In this document: positions 50,520 to 59,424 of the stretch, piece by piece
Numbering within the stretch: the stretch's first letter is position 1
Layout: the number at the start of each line of letters is the position of its first letter
From: Halosimplex salinum
GTDB lineage: Archaea; Halobacteriota; Halobacteria; Halobacteriales; Haloarculaceae
Length of the DNA: 64,000 nt
NCBI RefSeq assembly: GCF_003730195.1
Contig: NZ_QWGG01000001.1
Coordinates: forward strand, 744,001-808,000
Direction: 5' to 3'
Notes under the pieces: model-generated
The model's database searches: none
What the model was told of the DNA's origin: nothing
Seen by the model: the letters and a program-made list of their open reading frames with translations, nothing else
Program-made: the position numbers and the translations under genes

Positions 50520-52959
50520 ACGCGCCACCGTCGAAGACAGCATCGAACGCGCGGCCGACACCGTCGGCTCGGTGTGGCCGCTGCACTCCTTCGTCACCGC
50601 CAACCCCCTCTCGGGGTTCGAGGACCGACCGTTCCACCGCGCGGTCGAGGAAGCCGAGGAACTGTTCGGCGGTCGCGGCTACCCCCGACCCTCGGTGTTC
50701 CGTCAGGCGTGGGAGCAAGGCCGGATCGACCCGGACGTGCTGGGCGCGGAACTCGACGCCCACGGCGTCTCCGGCGAGCCCGAGGCCCTGCTCGACGAGA
50801 TGGCCACGGCCGAGTCCGAGCGCGACGGCCAGGGCGAGACCGACCACGCGACCGAGACGGTCGACCGCGTGCTCTCGAAGTGGCTCGCCGCGTTCCTCGA
50901 CCAGGGACAGGCCCAGTGGTCGATGCCCGACCGCGAGCGCGGCTTCTACGCCGCCTGGCGCGCACTCGCCCCGTACGACGACGAGGTGCCCGGCTGCGAC
51001 GACCCCGCCGACCTCCCAGAGACGCCGACGGCGGCGGTGGAGGCCGCCCTCTCGGACCACCCGCAGGGGCGCTGGGAGGACATCTTCGAGCACCATCTCG
51101 CCGCGCTCCCGGGGTGGACCGGGTTCGTCAAACAGCGGGCCGACGACGACGACGCCGGGCCGTGGCAGGAAGCGTACCCCATCTCGCTGCTGGAGTACCT
51201 CGCGGTGCGCCTGACCCTGGCGGACCTGCTCGACGCGTCCGTCGAACCCGACGAGGGGCTGGCCGCCGTGTCCGACGGGGTGGCCGCTGGGTCCAACGGG
51301 GTGGCCACCGGGTCCGGTGAGACCGACGACGGTGACGTTCCCCTGTCGGAGATCTGGCTGACCGCGTGGGAGAACAGCTACCGCGACCGCCTGCTCGACG
51401 GCATCGACCGGACGGTCACGGAGCCCGCCACCGAGAACGACGAGCGCCCGGCCGCACAGCTCGTCTTCTGTATCGACACCCGCTCGGAGGTCGTCCGCCG
51501 TCACATCGAGGCCGCCGGCCCGTACGAGACCCACGGGTACGCGGGCTTCTTCGGCGTCCCGATGCGCTATCAGGGGTACGACTCGGACGTAGATATCGAC
51601 GCCTGTCCCCCCATCGTCGACCCGCAACACCGCATCACCGACCGCCCGGAACACGACCATCGCGACGACAGGGCTGCCCACGACCGGTGGACCGACCTGG
51701 CCTCGGCCGGTCGGAAGCACCTCAAGTCGCTCAAGACCAACGTGGCCGCCGCGTTCACCTTCGTCGAGGGCGGCGGGAGCGCCTACGGCGCGGCGATGGC
51801 CGCGCGGACGCTGCTCCCGTCGGCCGTCGCCGACCTCTCGGGCGCCGTCGACGACAGGGTCCCGTCTCAGGGCGAGTTCTGCGAGCCGACGATCGACCGT
51901 CAGTGCGACGGCGACGTCGGCGACCTCCCGAAGGGGATGACGCTGGCGGAGAAGGTCTCCTGCGCCGAGACCGCCTTCGAGCTGATGGGCTGGGAGCAGT
52001 TCTCCCGATTGGTCGTCTTCGCGGGCCACGCGAGCGAGACGACGAACAACCCGTTCGACTCGAGCCTCGACTGCGGCGCCTGCGCCGGCAACCCCGGCGG
52101 CCCGAACGCTCGCGTCCTCGCCGCCATCTGCAACGACGAGGCGGTCAGGGCCGAACTCCGCGAGCGCGGGTTCGACGTCCCCTCGGACACCGTCTTCCTC
52201 GCCGGCGAGCACAACACGACCACCGACGAGATCACGCTGTTCGACGGGCACGTCCCCGAGAGCCACCGCGAGGACCTCGAACGCCTCCGTGACGACCTCG
52301 AAGCGGCGCGGGCCGCCGCGGCGGCCGAGCGCACGGAGTCGATGGCGGGCGGCGACGCCGGGGACGCCGTCCGCGAGACGGAGCGCCGGGCGGCCGACTG
52401 GGCGGAGACCCGCCCCGAGTGGGGGCTGGCCGGCAACGCCTCGTTCGTCGTCGGTCCGCGAGCGCTGACCGAGGACGAGAACCTCGACGGCCGGGCGTTC
52501 CTGCACTCCTACGACTGGTCGACCGACCCCGGCGGGGAGGCGCTGGAGGCCATAATGACGGGGCCGCTGGTGGTCACCCAGTGGATCAACGACCAGTACT
52601 ACTTCGCGACGGTGGACAACGCCGTCTACGGGAGTGGCTCGAAGGTCACGCAGAACCCGCGCGGCAACGTCGGCGTCGTGCAGGGCAACGGCGGCGACCT
52701 GATGACCGGGCTGCCGCTCCAGTCCCTCAAGGTCGACGATGAACAGCCGTACCACCAGCCGCTCCGTCTCACGGCGGTCATCCACGCGCCCATCGAGCGC
52801 GTCAACGATATCATCGGTCGCCACGAGGAGGTCGCGACGCTGCTCGACAACGGCTGGATATCGCTGACGGTCGTCGACCCCGAACAGGACAACGACGCGT
52901 TCCACTACCAGGGCGACCTGGAGTGGGAGCCGACGCTAGCGAAGCCGCTCGTCCACTGA
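50509..52959 (+). CDS. dabA: DabA (DUF2309), inorganic-carbon uptake subunit
   Basis: An 816-residue protein of the DUF2309/DabA family, a beta-carbonic-anhydrase-like membrane-associated enzyme that hydrates CO2 directionally. The predicted zinc and active-site residues line up with family: Cys321 and Asp323 in VFCIDTR, His507 in FAGHAS and Cys522 in DCGACAGN; the 15-residue His-Cys spacing equals that known for the bacterial protein. No membrane helix is needed, as DabB anchors it. An Asp/Gly-rich repeat region (about residues 245-270) is haloarchaeal. Confidence 0.94.
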   Translation: MTLERATVEDSIERAADTVGSVWPLHSFVTANPLSGFEDRPFHRAVEEAEELFGGRGYPRPSVFRQAWEQGRIDPDVLGAELDAHGVSGEPEALLDEMATAESERDGQGETDHATETVDRVLSKWLAAFLDQGQAQWSMPDRERGFYAAWRALAPYDDEVPGCDDPADLPETPTAAVEAALSDHPQGRWEDIFEHHLAALPGWTGFVKQRADDDDAGPWQEAYPISLLEYLAVRLTLADLLDASVEPDEGLAAVSDGVAAGSNGVATGSGETDDGDVPLSEIWLTAWENSYRDRLLDGIDRTVTEPATENDERPAAQLVFCIDTRSEVVRRHIEAAGPYETHGYAGFFGVPMRYQGYDSDVDIDACPPIVDPQHRITDRPEHDHRDDRAAHDRWTDLASAGRKHLKSLKTNVAAAFTFVEGGGSAYGAAMAARTLLPSAVADLSGAVDDRVPSQGEFCEPTIDRQCDGDVGDLPKGMTLAEKVSCAETAFELMGWEQFSRLVVFAGHASETTNNPFDSSLDCGACAGNPGGPNARVLAAICNDEAVRAELRERGFDVPSDTVFLAGEHNTTTDEITLFDGHVPESHREDLERLRDDLEAARAAAAAERTESMAGGDAGDAVRETERRAADWAETRPEWGLAGNASFVVGPRALTEDENLDGRAFLHSYDWSTDPGGEALEAIMTGPLVVTQWINDQYYFATVDNAVYGSGSKVTQNPRGNVGVVQGNGGDLMTGLPLQSLKVDDEQPYHQPLRLTAVIHAPIERVNDIIGRHEEVATLLDNGWISLTVVDPEQDNDAFHYQGDLEWEPTLAKPLVH

Positions 52960-53012
52960 CCGGGCGTCCGACCCGGTTTGCCGGGCCGGGTCAGTACCGT
53001 TCGCCGCGCGGG

Positions 53013-53693
53013 TCAGTACTCCCAGATCCGGTCGATGCGCCCCTCGACGTCCGGGTGGGCGTCGCGGAGCGCGTCGACGTCGTGCACGCCGTCGACGTTG
53101 ACCACGTGTATCTCCCCACGCTCGCCGTCGTACACGTCCTGGAAGTCGTACACCGCGCCGACGACGTCAACCGACTCGGGCACCCCCTCGCTCTCGACGA
53201 GCGACTCGACCTGCTGGTCGACGTTGTACTCGACGAGGTGGTTGACGGCCGCGCCCTCGTCGAGGCCGTCGGGGAGCGCCGCGATGCCAGGCGCGACGTG
53301 TGGCTCCAGCAGGTCGAGACAGTGTTCGATCCCGGGCGGTTCGGAGAGCTCGCCGGTCAGCTTCCGGTACGTCGCGGTCACGGCGCCACAGCCGGTGTGC
53401 CCGACGACGACGGCGGTCTCGGTCCCGGTGTGGGCGATGGGGTAGAGCACGTCTCCCGAGAGCTCCTCGCCGGTGTCGCCCCGCTGGACGACGCGGTTGC
53501 CGATGTTGCCGACCGTGAAGAGGTGACCGGGCTGTTCGTTACCCCACATCTGGTCCTGGAGGACCCGCGAGTCCGAGCAACAGACCGTGACCGCAGCGGG
53601 GTGCTGGGCGTCCTGTACGTCGTCGAAGCGGTCAGCGAACTGTTCGGCGTGTCGCGCGTTCCCCTCCAGCAGTTCGACGACCGTCCGATCCAT
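53013..53693 (-). CDS. Beta-class carbonic anhydrase
   Basis: A 226-residue enzyme interconverting CO2 and bicarbonate. Zinc ligands are Cys39 in CCSDSR, His99 and Cys102 in GHTGCGA; Asp41/Arg43 form the catalytic dyad. No signal peptide is seen. It is convergent with dabA 53 bases away, so it probably works on the same CO2/bicarbonate pool. Confidence 0.93.
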   Translation of the reverse strand: MDRTVVELLEGNARHAEQFADRFDDVQDAQHPAAVTVCCSDSRVLQDQMWGNEQPGHLFTVGNIGNRVVQRGDTGEELSGDVLYPIAHTGTETAVVVGHTGCGAVTATYRKLTGELSEPPGIEHCLDLLEPHVAPGIAALPDGLDEGAAVNHLVEYNVDQQVESLVESEGVPESVDVVGAVYDFQDVYDGERGEIHVVNVDGVHDVDALRDAHPDVEGRIDRIWEY

Positions 53694-53783
53694 ACCGCCT
53701 CCTACTCGTGGTACCCATATAGCTCTTCGACGAATTATAAACCATCTGCCACTCCGTACACTCTGCGTCGGTCGCCGAGCGAC

Positions 53784-54596
53784 TCAGCGGTTCGTGTCGA
53801 ACCACTCGACGGCGAAGTCGACGAGTTCGGGCTGGCCGACCAGGACCGTCTCGGCGTCGCCCACGCGTCCCGTCTCGACCGCGTCCGCCCGTTCGGCCTC
53901 GAAGTCCGAGCCGAGCGAGACGAAGTCCGACGTGTCTCGCCTGATGTCCTCGTAGGACACTCGGACGCTATCGCCGTCCGCGACGACGGGGACCTCGTTC
54001 CTGTGGGTCTCCTTCGGGAACTCGGCGCGGTACTCGGCGAGGTGGATCGACGTGTTCGTCCCCCAGTCGGTGCCGAGCATCAGCACGTCGCCGTCGCGGT
54101 CGTACACCGACGCGAGCGGGGAGTGCTCGCCGAGGCCGTAGTCGTAGTGGTGGTCGGCGACGACCTCGTCGGCGTCGGCGCCCCACGCCGCGAACGAGGT
54201 CGTCGGATGCTGACTCCTGACGACGTCGGGATAGGCGCGGAAACACTCGGCGATCACACCCATCCCTCTGGTCGGCGTGCTCTCGGGTCGGAACGGCGGT
54301 CGTTCGGCCTCGATGGTCTCGACCCAGTCGTCGGGGACCGGCGGGTTCGACCACACCGACGGATCGGTGTACTGGCCGGTGTGAGCCGGCATCACGAGCG
54401 TCCCGGCCTCGGTGACTGCCTCGCGGAGCGCGTCGACGACGGCCTGCGCGTCGCCACACACCCAGCCGAGCGCGCTCAGCGACGAGTGGACGAGCAGTGT
54501 GTCGCCCGGCGCGACGCCGAGTTCGCGGAGGTCGTCGACTATCGTCGAGACCGTCACGGGGGCCTCGACCCTATCGACCGCTGCGCGTTCTCCCAT
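53784..54596 (-). CDS. AAC(3)-family N-acetyltransferase
   Basis: A 270-residue protein from the ATG at 54596. Features are GDTLLVHSSLSALGWVCGDAQAVVDALREAVTEAGTLVMPAHTGQYTDPSVWSN, PTRGMGVIAECFRAYPDVVRSQHPTTSFAAWG and GTDWGTNTSIHLAEY. Members acetylate aminoglycosides, but environmental homologues often have other amine substrates. An open frame extending upstream past 54596 is a shadow of the HVO_1808-type gene. Confidence 0.87.
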   Translation of the reverse strand: MGERAAVDRVEAPVTVSTIVDDLRELGVAPGDTLLVHSSLSALGWVCGDAQAVVDALREAVTEAGTLVMPAHTGQYTDPSVWSNPPVPDDWVETIEAERPPFRPESTPTRGMGVIAECFRAYPDVVRSQHPTTSFAAWGADADEVVADHHYDYGLGEHSPLASVYDRDGDVLMLGTDWGTNTSIHLAEYRAEFPKETHRNEVPVVADGDSVRVSYEDIRRDTSDFVSLGSDFEAERADAVETGRVGDAETVLVGQPELVDFAVEWFDTNR

Positions 54597-54663
54597 GGGC
54601 GGCGTTCGAGCAGGCCGGATTTGAGTGTTACGTGGCGGTGAGTGCCCGTGGCACCGAGTGTCG

Positions 54664-56055
54664 TCAGTTCGTCGCGGAGACGGTGACGTTCGCGTTCGAC
54701 CCGGTGGCCGCCGCCGTCTCGACGAACCCGTCGTCACCGGCGAAGACGGCGACCGTCTGGGAGTCGACGCGCACGAGGCGGTACGCGGTGTCGTCGCTCT
54801 CGGCTCGCTCGGCCCGCCAGGACTCGAACGCGTCGGCGAACTCGTCGGCCTCGCCGGCGTCGTCCCAGCGGAGCGCCCAGGCGATGCCGAGCCTGCTGTG
54901 GTTCTCGCCGTGACGCATGCGGACGGCGTGATCACTCCCCCACCCCTCGGCCGCCGTCGACGCGACCGAGTGGTTCAGTTCGGCGCGGAGCATCGTCCGC
55001 ACGACGATCTCGCCTTTGGTGTCGTGGTGGCGGGACGCGACCGACCAGTTCCCGGTCCCGTTCACCGAGAGGTCGAGGTCGAGTTCCGGCTCTTCGTCCG
55101 GTGTGTAGCCGTGGATCAGCTGTTCGCCGGTGACCGGCGTCGGCGTCGACTCGTCGTAGAGCCAGGAGACGTTGTGCGGGCTCTCGACCCGCGAGTCGAT
55201 GTACTGTGCGCCGTAGAGGTAGCGCGCGCGGAAGAGCCGCCGGCCGGCCGGCCCCTCCTCGTACTGCTCTTCGAGTTCCTGCGTCTGGTTCCACTCGGTG
55301 TCCATGTACCGGTCGACGTAGGCGTCGGTGACGTACACCGACGCGCCCTCGACGAGACCGGCGGCGACCTGCTGGGAGTCGGTGTCGTCGACGAACTCGC
55401 CGAAGCCGTCGATGTCGATCACGTCGCTGTGGAACTGCATCCAGTGGACGTACTCGTGGGCGAGCAGCGTCCGCTCCTGCCGTTCGCTCGCGTTCTTCGG
55501 CATCACGACGATCCGGCGGGTGGTGGCCGACCCGTGGTAGACGCTCGTGTCGATGAACTCCTCGCCGTAGCCGAACGTGTCGTAGAACGGGTCCGACGCG
55601 AGCTGGTCGTTGTAGCGTTCGAGCGCCGGCATCTCGTCGCGGACGTACACCGTCGGCGGGTCTACGTCCGTCCCGAGCAGTTCCTGTACGTCGGCGTAGA
55701 CGGCGTCCTCGTCCACTGAGAGGTTCCCGCCGCGGACTGCGACGTCCGGCGCGTCGGCGGACCCGGGCGTCTCGGTCGGCGTCGGCGTGTCGGTCGAGCG
55801 CTCCGTCGGTGACGGAGTCACGGTCGGCTCGTCCGTCGAAGCGGGCGTGGCCGCGTCTGTCGGCGTGGCCGTCGGTGTGTCGGCGGCCGTCGAGTCCGCC
55901 GGGTCGGCCGTCGCGTCCGCCTGCGTCGCAGTCGGTTCGTCGGTCGATGCGTCGGTCTGGGTCGGCGCCGCCGTGTCCTGTCCGCCGAGGAGGCTCCCGC
56001 AGCCGGCGAGCAGGAGGAGGGCGACGACGCCGAGGGTAGCGACTGTTTCTCTCAT
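54664..56055 (-). CDS. HVO_1808-type surface lipoprotein with HExxH motif
   Basis: A 463-residue secreted protein. The N-terminus is a lipoprotein signal with lipobox LLLAGCGS, followed by a Thr/Asp/Pro-rich stalk (residues about 28-100). The domain contains HEYVHWMQ, a HExxH zinc-protease-type motif, near residue 198, and LVEGASVYVTDAY with a downstream Glu that may be the third ligand. The stalk suits O-glycosylation. It is probably a membrane-anchored extracellular protease or protease-like protein. Confidence 0.85.
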   Translation of the reverse strand: MRETVATLGVVALLLLAGCGSLLGGQDTAAPTQTDASTDEPTATQADATADPADSTAADTPTATPTDAATPASTDEPTVTPSPTERSTDTPTPTETPGSADAPDVAVRGGNLSVDEDAVYADVQELLGTDVDPPTVYVRDEMPALERYNDQLASDPFYDTFGYGEEFIDTSVYHGSATTRRIVVMPKNASERQERTLLAHEYVHWMQFHSDVIDIDGFGEFVDDTDSQQVAAGLVEGASVYVTDAYVDRYMDTEWNQTQELEEQYEEGPAGRRLFRARYLYGAQYIDSRVESPHNVSWLYDESTPTPVTGEQLIHGYTPDEEPELDLDLSVNGTGNWSVASRHHDTKGEIVVRTMLRAELNHSVASTAAEGWGSDHAVRMRHGENHSRLGIAWALRWDDAGEADEFADAFESWRAERAESDDTAYRLVRVDSQTVAVFAGDDGFVETAAATGSNANVTVSATN

Positions 56056-56132
56056 CGGTCGGGACCGCTGGAGGGCGGTTCGTTCGGCGTGTCACTCGGC
56101 GGGAAGGTATACGTTTCGACTCCGCGACGTGA

Positions 56133-56924
56133 TCACTCCCCGGGGTCGTACTCCGCGGCAAGCACGTCCAGTCGCTCGTGGTGTTCGGTCGTGTGCGGGG
56201 CCGTCAGCGGTGAGACGCTCACCTGTCCGTCGACGACGGCGCGGCGGTCGCTCCCCTCTGGGTCGGGGATATCGCCGTCGGCCATTCGCTCCCAGATCCC
56301 GTCGTGCAGTTTGATGTCGCCCGCGTCGCGCGTGGCGGTCATCTGGTACACCGCCGAGGGGAAGGTGACCGCCATCTCGGCCGGCCCCCACTCCGCGACG
56401 GGGGCGTTGACGTTGAGATAGTCGGCCTGTTCGAAGACGCCCGTCTCCGGGGCCTGTTCGACGAGGTACTCGGTGGCGGCCGCGGCCTCGGCGTAACTGT
56501 CGGGGTCGACCTGCACCGCCTCGTAGGCGGTGTCCTCGCGGACGGGGATGTACATCGAGACGGCGATGGCGGGCACGTCGAAGAACGTCGCCTCGACGGC
56601 GGCCGAGACGGTCCCGGACCGCCCGAGGACGTACGCCCCGAGGTTGGCCCCCTGGTTACAGCCCGCGACCACGATGTCGGTCTCGGGAGCCAGCGACCCG
56701 AGACCCGCGACCGTGCAGTCCGCCGGCGTCCCCTCGATAGCGTAGCCGAGTTCGTGCTCGTGGACGGTCACGTCGTGTGAGAGCGACCGTCCCACCGCGC
56801 TCTGGTCCTCGGCGGGCGCCACGACTGTCACGTCGCCCACGGCCGTGAGCGTGTCGTAGAGCGCCCGGAGGCCCGCGCTCTCGATACCGTCGTCGTTCGT
56901 CAACAGGATCGACGGCTCGTCCAT
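56133..56924 (-). CDS. surE: 5'/3'-nucleotidase SurE
   Basis: A 263-residue phosphatase. The active-site start ILLTNDDGIESAGLRALYDTL and APAEDQSAVGRSLSHDV, plus VVAGCNQGANLG and GTVSAAVEATFFDVPAIAVSM, match SurE. It dephosphorylates nucleoside monophosphates. The gap to the HVO_1808-type gene contains only 77 bases. Confidence 0.95.
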   Translation of the reverse strand: MDEPSILLTNDDGIESAGLRALYDTLTAVGDVTVVAPAEDQSAVGRSLSHDVTVHEHELGYAIEGTPADCTVAGLGSLAPETDIVVAGCNQGANLGAYVLGRSGTVSAAVEATFFDVPAIAVSMYIPVREDTAYEAVQVDPDSYAEAAAATEYLVEQAPETGVFEQADYLNVNAPVAEWGPAEMAVTFPSAVYQMTATRDAGDIKLHDGIWERMADGDIPDPEGSDRRAVVDGQVSVSPLTAPHTTEHHERLDVLAAEYDPGE

Positions 56925-57009
56925 ACCGTCCGTGAGGTTGGCGGTCGCAAAAGCCCACCGCTCAGTCGACCGGGAGCGCGGTCGCGCCGTTCGGCGCGGG
57001 GTCCGGCGG

Positions 57010-58491
57010 TCAGACCGGGATGCGGTCGACGACGGTCTGGCCGTCGACGACGAGGTTGTACGCCGCCTCGTCGTCGTTCCAGAGGACGAGCACGTTCTCG
57101 AAGCCGAGCACGTCGCCGTAGGCCGCTGTCAGCAGGTCGGCGTTGAGCGACGACTCGTCGGTCAGCACGGCGAAGTGGTCCACGCGTTGACTCCCGTCGC
57201 CGATGCGGAAGAGCGGGTGCCCGTCGTCCGAGAGGTCGCGGCTGAGTTTCGCCGCGTAGCAGTCCACCCTGTCGGTGACGTGCGCCTCGCTGTCGGCCAG
57301 TTTCGCTACCCGCGACCCGTCGGGCGTGAAATCGACCCGTCGCAGGCCGTCGCGACGGAGGAACGTGTAGGCGTACTGCACGTCCGTGTTGACGAACTCC
57401 CCGGAGCGCCGGTCCGCGCCGTCGAGTCCCGCCTCGCCGGGGTCGCCCTCGTCGAGGCGGCGCTGGAAGACCGGCGTCTCGAGGTCCGGGCGGGTGTCGA
57501 ACGACCAGCAGTCGTCCGACGGCGTCTCGCCCGGCCAGAGCCTGACCGTCGGCCCGTAGATAGTGAGCGGCCCGCGGTCCGCGACCGCACGCTCGATCTC
57601 CCGGAGGCCGATCGCCGTGTTGCGGTCCGCGGGAGCGAGCCCGACGATCGTCCCGTCCTCGGCCAGCGCATCCGCGTATCGGCGCACGACGGCCTCGGGG
57701 TCGTCGAGCTCGCTCAGGACGTTCGAGAACAGGATCAGGTCGAACCCGTCGGTGGCGGCTCCGCCCTCGGGAGCGTCGCCGTCGGTGACGCCGGCGACCG
57801 CGTTCGGGTCGAACGCTTCGGCGGTCTCCCGGTGGACCGCCGGGTGGAAGTTCCGGCCCGTCTCGTCGAGCACGGCTGTCAGCACGTCGGCAGCGTCGCT
57901 CGGTTCGACGGCGTGGTAGTCGACCAGTGCATCCTCGGGCAGGAGGTCGTGCAGGCCCAGCGCCGGGCCGCCGACGCCGGCGCCCACGTCGAGGACGCGC
58001 AGACGTCGCGGGACCAGCTCTTCGCGGATCAGGTCCGCGACGACGTACTGGACGACCGCGTAGTAGTCCGGGAGGTGGTAGAGTGCGTACGCGAGCGCGG
58101 TCTCTTCGTCGTAGGCGACGTCGCGCTGGTGGTAGTAGTCGTCCTTGATCGCGCGGATCCGCTCGCGCAGTCGGTCGCCCGAGTCGCCGTCCGGCCAGCC
58201 AGCGCCGTAGCGCTCGACCAGCAGGTCCTCGAGGACGCGACCGTACTCGACGGGGAACGCCTCGACGCCGTCGAACGCCACCGACACCGGTCCCTCGGCG
58301 ACCGGTTCGAAGGTGCCGTCCTCGCGTTCGACGAGTCCGAGGTCGACCGCGGACTCCCGGAGCACCTGTTTGACGGCCGCCGGGTGGGGCTGGCCGTCGA
58401 CGTACTCGTATATCTCGTCGGCGTCGACGGGGCGCACCTCCCGGAGGTACTTCGCGTTCGAGCGGACCTGCTCGCGCTGGTCGTCGTTCAT
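57010..58491 (-). CDS. Rsm22-like SAM methyltransferase
   Basis: A 493-residue protein. The centre has a SAM-binding motif LRVLDVGAGVGGPALGLHDLL near residue 165 and FDLILFSNVLSELDDPEAVVRRYADALAEDGTIVGLAPADRN. The overall layout resembles the small-subunit ribosomal Rsm22 family, thought to help ribosome assembly. The four-Cys cluster of mitochondrial forms is not evident. It starts inside the tail of the TyrA-like gene. Confidence 0.84.
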   Translation of the reverse strand: MNDDQREQVRSNAKYLREVRPVDADEIYEYVDGQPHPAAVKQVLRESAVDLGLVEREDGTFEPVAEGPVSVAFDGVEAFPVEYGRVLEDLLVERYGAGWPDGDSGDRLRERIRAIKDDYYHQRDVAYDEETALAYALYHLPDYYAVVQYVVADLIREELVPRRLRVLDVGAGVGGPALGLHDLLPEDALVDYHAVEPSDAADVLTAVLDETGRNFHPAVHRETAEAFDPNAVAGVTDGDAPEGGAATDGFDLILFSNVLSELDDPEAVVRRYADALAEDGTIVGLAPADRNTAIGLREIERAVADRGPLTIYGPTVRLWPGETPSDDCWSFDTRPDLETPVFQRRLDEGDPGEAGLDGADRRSGEFVNTDVQYAYTFLRRDGLRRVDFTPDGSRVAKLADSEAHVTDRVDCYAAKLSRDLSDDGHPLFRIGDGSQRVDHFAVLTDESSLNADLLTAAYGDVLGFENVLVLWNDDEAAYNLVVDGQTVVDRIPV

Positions 58492-59297
58492 CGGTCCTCA
58501 CCGTCGGTCGGGACGGTCGCCGAGTTCCCCGCCTCGCGATAGAGGTCCTCGAAGGTCCCCCGGTCGGCGTCGGCGAGTCGGCGCGCGGCCGTGGCGACGC
58601 TCTCTGCGCCCTCGAACGTCGCCTGTATGTCAGCGTATACGCCCGGGTCGTTCCCGGTGACCGTCTCCAGGACGTCGAACAGCGCCGCGGAGACGGGCGT
58701 CTGGAACTCCTCGGCCACCGGTTCGGCCGCGAGCCCGAAGGCGAGGACGGCCGCGTGAACGCGCGCCTGGATGGTCTCCATCGCCCGGTCGTGTTCGCTC
58801 GCCGTGGTCTCGAAACAGTCGTTCCCGGCCTCGGCCAGGGCCGCACGGATCTCGTCGGTGACGGGACCGGGCGCGTCTGCGACGACGGCCACGTTGCCCG
58901 GCGCGTTCGAGGCGGCGAACAGCGGGTGGAGACTCACCCGTTCCAGGTCGGGCCCCGCGTCGGCCATCGCGTCGACCGCCGCACCCATGACGCCCGAGAC
59001 GTCGACGAGCGCGCGGTCCGCGCGGTCGGCGTGGGCCGTGACTGCCGCCTCGACGGCCGGGATCGGTACGGCGAAGACGACAACGTCGAATCGCTCCTCG
59101 GTGTCGGTCGGGACTGCACGGGCGCTCGATTCGTCGCTCGACGCGTGGGTCGAACGGGAGAGTTCGGCGGCGGCATCGCGGGCGACGCTCGGGTCGGTGT
59201 CGGTGAACGCGACCGCCGGCGGGTCGGGCGTCCCGGCGGCGACGGTCCGGGCGAACCACCGCCCCATCTCGCCGGCGCCGACCACGAGCAGGTTCAT
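58488..59297 (-). CDS. tyrA: Prephenate/arogenate dehydrogenase family (TyrA-like)
   Basis: A 269-residue enzyme. The Rossmann motif VVGAGEMGRWFARTV is at the N-terminus, the DVVVFAVPIPAVEAAV and LVDVSGVMGAAVDAM helices follow, and SLHPLFA marks the substrate region. It converts prephenate toward tyrosine, linking to the chorismate mutase at 44.7 kb. Coupling to the Rsm22-like gene through a four-base overlap is unexpected functionally. Confidence 0.88.
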   Translation of the reverse strand: MNLLVVGAGEMGRWFARTVAAGTPDPPAVAFTDTDPSVARDAAAELSRSTHASSDESSARAVPTDTEERFDVVVFAVPIPAVEAAVTAHADRADRALVDVSGVMGAAVDAMADAGPDLERVSLHPLFAASNAPGNVAVVADAPGPVTDEIRAALAEAGNDCFETTASEHDRAMETIQARVHAAVLAFGLAAEPVAEEFQTPVSAALFDVLETVTGNDPGVYADIQATFEGAESVATAARRLADADRGTFEDLYREAGNSATVPTDGEDR

Positions 59298-59424
59298 ACG
59301 GCCGGCTACTGTGTCGCCTCTCAAAAGCAGTTCGGTCAGTCGACTCCGCTGACCCGCAGCGCGGGGTGTGTCACCCGGTACCGTTCTGAAAACGCTTATG
59401 GGCCGGCCCCGAGATGTCCGTGAC

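Noticed and set aside
48249-50603. Minus-strand open frame of 784 codons over lrp, dabB
   Set aside because: It is antisense to lrp and dabB and reads as Arg/Glu-rich filler; not a gene.
50488-52905. Minus-strand open frame of 805 codons opposite dabA
   Set aside because: Complete antisense of dabA; Val/Arg/Gly-rich without motifs.
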